Below are positions 6,465 through 9,087 of a stretch of DNA of 9,087 nt, piece after piece; position 1 is the stretch's first letter; each line of letters begins with the position of its first letter. Both the position numbers and the translations under genes were made by a program. The notes under the pieces were generated by a model, which was not told the origin of the DNA, ran no database searches, and worked only from the letters and a program-made list of their open reading frames with translations. This DNA comes from Zymomonas sp. (GTDB lineage Bacteria; Pseudomonadota; Alphaproteobacteria; Sphingomonadales; Sphingomonadaceae): the NCBI GenBank assembly GCA_027489105.1, contig JAIYAJ010000102.1:1-9087 (forward strand), in the 5' to 3' direction.

Positions 6465-8089
6465 GCGGGCTGTCCGATCATCTCGGCCCTGATCCTCTTC
6501 TTGTCGATCTTGCCGGTCGCACCCAGCGGGATGCGATCGACGAAACGAACCTCGTCGGGCATCCACCATTTGGCGATGCGGCCTTCGAGATGGGCGCTCA
6601 ACTCCCCGGACGTGGCGGTGGCTCCCTCGCGCGGTTCGACGATCAGCAACGGGCGCTCGCCCCAGCGTTCGTGCGGCTGGCCCACTACGGCGGCATTGGC
6701 CACGGCCGGGTGGCTCATCACCATATTCTCGATCTCGATCGACGAAATCCACTCGCCGCCCGACTTGATCAGATCCTTAGACCGGTCGGTGATGCGAACG
6801 AAGCCATGTTCGTCGATCGTGGCGACATCGCCGGTGTCGAACCAGCCATCGGCGTCCACTATGTCGGCGTCGTGCCGGAAATAGGCGCCCGCGACCGTCG
6901 AGCCGCGCACCATCAGATGCCCCGGTGTCACCCGGTCGTGCGGGACGATTTCGCCATCCTCGCCCTTCAGTCACAGGTCGACGTCGAACATCGGCCGGCT
7001 CTGCTTAAGCGCCTGCGCGCGGCGCTGTTCGGCGGGCAACGCGGCCGTGGCGACGGTGGGGCTGGCTGCCGTCGCGACCGGCGAGGTCTCGGTCATGCCC
7101 CAGGCATGGACGACTTCCACGCCATGGTCATCTTCCAATGCCTGCAACAGCGCTGGCGGACAGGCGGAGCCGCCGATCAGGACACGCTTGAGCGTGCCCA
7201 GCGAGCCACCGCTGCGCGCCAGATGCTGGAGCAGTCCCTGCCACACCGTGGGTACGCCGGCGGCGAAGGTCACGCCCTCCTCGTGGATAAGGCTTTCGAG
7301 CGAGGCACCATCGAGACGGGCGCCCGGCATCACCAGCTTCGCGCCCGAGGCCGGCGCCGAGAAGGCAATGCCCCAGGCATTGGCGTGGAACATCGGCACG
7401 ACCGGCAGGACGACGTCACGTGCCGAGAAATTCATGAAGTCGTGCTGCAGCGTCGCCAGCGCATGGAGATAGTTGGAACGGTGCGAATAGAGCACGCCCT
7501 TCGGCTGTCCGGTCGTGCCCGAGGTGTAGCAGAGGCCGCAGGCCGCCCGCTCGTCGATCCCGGCCCAGTTGGCTGGAGAAGCAGCTTCGCCCAGGAAGGC
7601 CTCATAGCCGATCGTGGGGAAGGGGGCGTCCTCGGCCGAGCCGTCGGGGAACAGCACGACCTGTTCGATCGACGGACAGTACGGAAGCACCCGGGCAAGC
7701 AGCGGGATGAAGGCGGCGTCGGCCAGCAGAATACGGTCGGCGGCATGGTTGATAATATAGACGATCTGTTCGTCGAACAGGCGCGGATTGACCGTGTGGC
7801 AGACGGCGCCGATGCCCATGACACCATACCAGGCCTCGACATGGCGCGCATGGTTCATCGCCAATGTGGCAACGCGGTCGCCCTCGACGATGCCGCGCCC
7901 CAGCAGCGCCGACGACAGCAGGCGGGCACGATGGGCTATGTCGGCATAGCTGGAGCGCTCGGTCTCACCGATTACGGTCCGCGAGACGACCGGCGTCGTC
8001 CCATGCCAGCGGGCGGCGAAATCGATGAAGCGGTCGACGGTCAGGGCATGATCCTGCATCAGCCCGGCCAGCGTCACCTTCTCCGTCAT
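6461..8089 (-). pseudogene. medium/long-chain acyl-CoA ligase interrupted by an in-frame TGA
   Basis: An ANL-superfamily AMP-forming acyl-CoA synthetase of 542 codons (a full length for AlkK/DmdB-like ligases), which activates a carboxylic acid to its CoA thioester. Visible motifs: P-loop YTSGTTGQPKG (188-198), VPMFHANAWG (231-240), GGSACPP (306-312) and HAWGMTETSP (328-337). A TGA at codon 373 (6971-6973) follows FDVDL; the same frame then continues with LKGEDGEIVPHD and all later motifs: GWFDTGD (415-421), RSKDLIKSGGEW (436-447) and the PLGATGK lysine (K527) needed for adenylation. The 372-residue product would lack the TGD aspartate, the hinge and the whole C-terminal domain and should be inactive. 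The start at 8089 follows an AAGGAGG site ten bases upstream; an in-frame ATG at 8116 is less likely. No frameshift is seen. Pseudogene is the simplest call; sequencing error or readthrough is possible. Confidence 0.85.
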
Positions 8090-8099
8090 CGCCCCCGAT

Positions 8100-8106
8100 C
8101 CTCCTT
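8100..8106 (-). promoter_or_regulatory. ribosome-binding site deciding the ligase start
   Basis: On the minus strand AAGGAGG ends ten bases before the ATG at 8089. This is one of the strongest Shine-Dalgarno matches in the window and favours MTEKV as the N-terminus over the in-frame ATG nine codons upstream, which has no comparable site. A strong ribosome-binding site suggests the gene was well translated before the nonsense change. Confidence 0.75.
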
Positions 8107-8140
8107 GGCGCATCACTTTCGCCCGCCGCGCGTAGTCAAT

Positions 8141-8169
8141 CGCCTACCAACGGGTATTTTGGCCGTCAA
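8141..8169 (-). promoter_or_regulatory. possible promoter of the ligase-racemase operon
   Basis: On the minus strand TTGACG (8169-8164) is a near-consensus -35. Seventeen bases downstream is TAGGCG (8146-8141), a poor -10. Transcription would start near 8134 with a leader of about 45 bases containing AAGGAGG. The weak -10 suggests either dependence on an activator or that the real promoter is elsewhere in the 201-bp divergent spacer. Confidence 0.3.
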
Positions 8170-8186
8170 GCAAGCGGGAGTGCTTG
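8167..8186. repeat. inverted repeat in the divergent spacer
   Basis: CAAGCA (8167-8172) and TGCTTG (8181-8186) are perfect six-base inverted arms around eight bases. The left arm overlaps the candidate -35 of the leftward promoter, and the right arm abuts the 12-bp palindrome and the -35 of the rightward promoter. It may be a second regulator site or part of one compound operator. A competing pairing, CAAGC (8171-8175) with GCTTG (8182-8186), is also possible. Confidence 0.3.
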
Positions 8187-8213
8187 TTATGAATAACGGT
8201 CCGAAAATATACT
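8184..8213 (+). promoter_or_regulatory. probable promoter of the iron-type alcohol dehydrogenase gene
   Basis: TTGTTA (8184-8189) and TATACT (8208-8213) are 18 bases apart, in the AT-rich part of the spacer. TATACT is one mismatch from TATAAT. Transcription would begin near 8220, giving a leader of about 70 bases with a small hairpin and a strong AGGAGGAGGA ribosome-binding site at 8277-8286. The palindrome at 8186-8197 overlaps the -35, as a repressor site would. Confidence 0.45.
8186..8197. promoter_or_regulatory. 12-bp palindrome, candidate operator
   Basis: GTTAT-GA-ATAAC is a perfect five-base inverted repeat with a two-base centre. It overlaps the -35 of the rightward promoter and lies about 57 bases upstream of the predicted leftward transcription start, so one bound regulator could repress one side and activate the other. 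The regulator is not in the window and its family cannot be named from the site. Confidence 0.4.
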
Positions 8214-8248
8214 ATACAGTAGGTTCGCCCTGTGGCACTATCTTTTCT

Positions 8249-8264
8249 GCCCGGTCGAACGGGC
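8249..8264 (+). other. small hairpin in the dehydrogenase leader
   Basis: GCCCG (8249-8253) pairs with CGGGC (8260-8264) around a six-base loop. It lies in the predicted 5' leader, 12 bases before the ribosome-binding site. The stem is short; it may affect message stability or simply reflect high G+C. No riboswitch family is recognised. Confidence 0.25.
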
Positions 8265-8290
8265 GGAGTGGATGCGAGGAGGAGGACCAG

Positions 8291-9087
8291 GTGAGCAGCG
8301 TCACCGCAGGCCAGATGGGATTCACCGCGACCGAGAAGGTGACGTTCGGGCAGCCCGCCCGCGACGCCATTCTCGCGCAGGCGGAGGCGATGGGTGCGCG
8401 ACGCGTGTTCCTGCTCGCCTCGGCGACATTGCGCAACGACACCGATGAGATCAGGCAGATCGAGGCGGCGCTGGGTGACCGTCATGCGGCGACCTACAGT
8501 GGCATCGCCCCGCACGCCCCGCGCAAGGACGTGCTCGCGGCGGCCGACGCCGCGCGCGACGCACGGGCCGATCTGATCGTCTCGATCGGCGGCGGTTCGG
8601 CCACCGATGCGGCCAAGATTGTTGCGCTGCTGATCAAGCACGACGTGCGGACCGTCGAGGCGTTCGAGCCGCTGCGGACCTATGTCGACGATGCCGGCAA
8701 CGTCATCAACCCGATCACGGTCGGCCCCGATATCCGCGTGATCTGCGTGCCGACGACGCTGTCGGGCGGCGAGTTCAACGCGCTGTCGGGTGCGACCGAC
8801 GAAGTCACGATGCACAAGCAGGGCTATGAGCATCGCAACATGGCGCCGATCATGGTCGTACTCGATCCGGCGATCACTGTGCACACGCCGCAATGGCTGT
8901 GGCTGTCGACCGGCGTGCGTTCGGTCGATCATGCGGTCGAGACGCTGGCCTCCTATCAGTCGAACGATTTCGCCGATGGCCTCGCCGATAACGCGCTGCG
9001 CCTGCTGGCGGAGGGCCTGCCTCGCGTGAAGGCCGATCCATCCGATCTCGAAGGCCGGCTCAAATGCCAGATCGGTGCCTGGCAGTC
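8291..9087 (+). CDS. iron-type alcohol dehydrogenase, maleylacetate-reductase-like branch (partial, 3' end outside window)
   Basis: 265 codons are visible, roughly two thirds of the usual 380-400 residues, and the frame is open at the edge. The family is the group III (iron-containing) alcohol dehydrogenases, which reduce or oxidise alcohol/aldehyde/keto substrates with NAD(P). Marks: the nucleotide-binding SIGGGSATDAAK (98-109); VPTTLSGGEFNALSG (153-167), matching the conserved 'PTT.GTGSE' segment; LDPAITVHTP (191-200); TGVRSVDHAVE (207-217); and CQIGAW (259-264). The start is a GTG at 8291 behind AGGAGGAGGA; an ATG at 8272 is out of frame. H214 matches a metal ligand, but the usual Asp ligand four residues before it (TGxDAxxH) is R210 here. 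It is divergent from the ligase operon across a shared 201-bp control region, so joint regulation is plausible. Its substrate is unknown; it is unrelated by fold to the zinc dehydrogenase at 634-1767. Confidence 0.88.
   Translation, partial: MSSVTAGQMGFTATEKVTFGQPARDAILAQAEAMGARRVFLLASATLRNDTDEIRQIEAALGDRHAATYSGIAPHAPRKDVLAAADAARDARADLIVSIGGGSATDAAKIVALLIKHDVRTVEAFEPLRTYVDDAGNVINPITVGPDIRVICVPTTLSGGEFNALSGATDEVTMHKQGYEHRNMAPIMVVLDPAITVHTPQWLWLSTGVRSVDHAVETLASYQSNDFADGLADNALRLLAEGLPRVKADPSDLEGRLKCQIGAWQ

Noticed and set aside
5718..6884. 388-codon plus-strand open frame opposite the racemase-like and ligase genes
   Set aside because: Shadow of two well-supported minus-strand genes; the translation shows no family motif.
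6461..6931. The C-terminal ligase fragment as an independent gene starting at GTG 6931
   Set aside because: It begins in the middle of the adenylation domain, has no convincing ribosome-binding site, and continues exactly in frame with the upstream part after the TGA. It is the remnant of one gene.
6971..6973. Selenocysteine insertion or a reassigned UGA code
   Set aside because: Several other genes in the window end in TGA, the family does not use Cys/Sec at this position, and no obvious SECIS-like hairpin follows immediately.
8144..8932. 262-codon minus-strand open frame opposite the iron-type dehydrogenase
   Set aside because: Compositionally a mirror of the real gene, and its start region overlaps the promoters of the divergent spacer.

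Overview
The window looks like a piece of an alphaproteobacterial chromosome, most likely a sphingomonad (Sphingomonas, Sphingobium, Novosphingobium or a relative). The basis is the high G+C content, the Gly/Asp-rich TonB-dependent receptor with an EIIVTATRQ TonB box, and the mix of receptor, dehydrogenases and acyl-CoA enzymes typical of sphingomonad catabolic islands. The genus is inferred, not proven. No RNA gene, IS element, CRISPR array, phage gene or regulator gene was found.

Layout. Left edge: the last 50 codons of a forward acyl-CoA dehydrogenase (to 154) converge on a leftward pair, a zinc alcohol dehydrogenase (634-1767) and a hotdog-fold thioesterase (197-634), overlapping by one base. 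A 294-bp divergent intergenic region (1768-2061) holds a good leftward promoter, a 17-bp palindrome and a plausible rightward promoter. Next come a forward TonB-dependent outer-membrane receptor (2062-4332), a strong intrinsic terminator (4339-4370), and a forward metallo-beta-lactamase-fold hydrolase (4393-5295). A leftward two-gene operon converges on it: an acyl-CoA ligase (6461-8089) followed, with an ATGA overlap, by a family III CoA-transferase/alpha-methylacyl-CoA racemase-like protein (5331-6464). A 201-bp divergent spacer (8090-8290) with a 12-bp palindrome separates this operon from a forward iron-type alcohol dehydrogenase that runs off the right edge.

How the genes may work together (inference): the receptor imports a substrate across the outer membrane; the MBL-fold enzyme hydrolyses an ester or lactone; the two unrelated alcohol dehydrogenases oxidise alcohol intermediates; the ligase activates a carboxylic acid to its CoA thioester; the racemase-like protein handles the alpha-methyl stereocentre or moves CoA; and the acyl-CoA dehydrogenase and thioesterase act on the thioesters. 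The substrate cannot be read from the sequence.

The most notable observations are in the leftward operon. The acyl-CoA ligase has an in-frame TGA at codon 373 with the rest of the protein intact in the same frame. Its coupled partner has Asn where alpha-methylacyl-CoA racemases have a catalytic Asp. Either the CoA-activation branch is decaying in this strain, or one or both changes are sequencing errors or functional variants. I found no convincing wholly new system.
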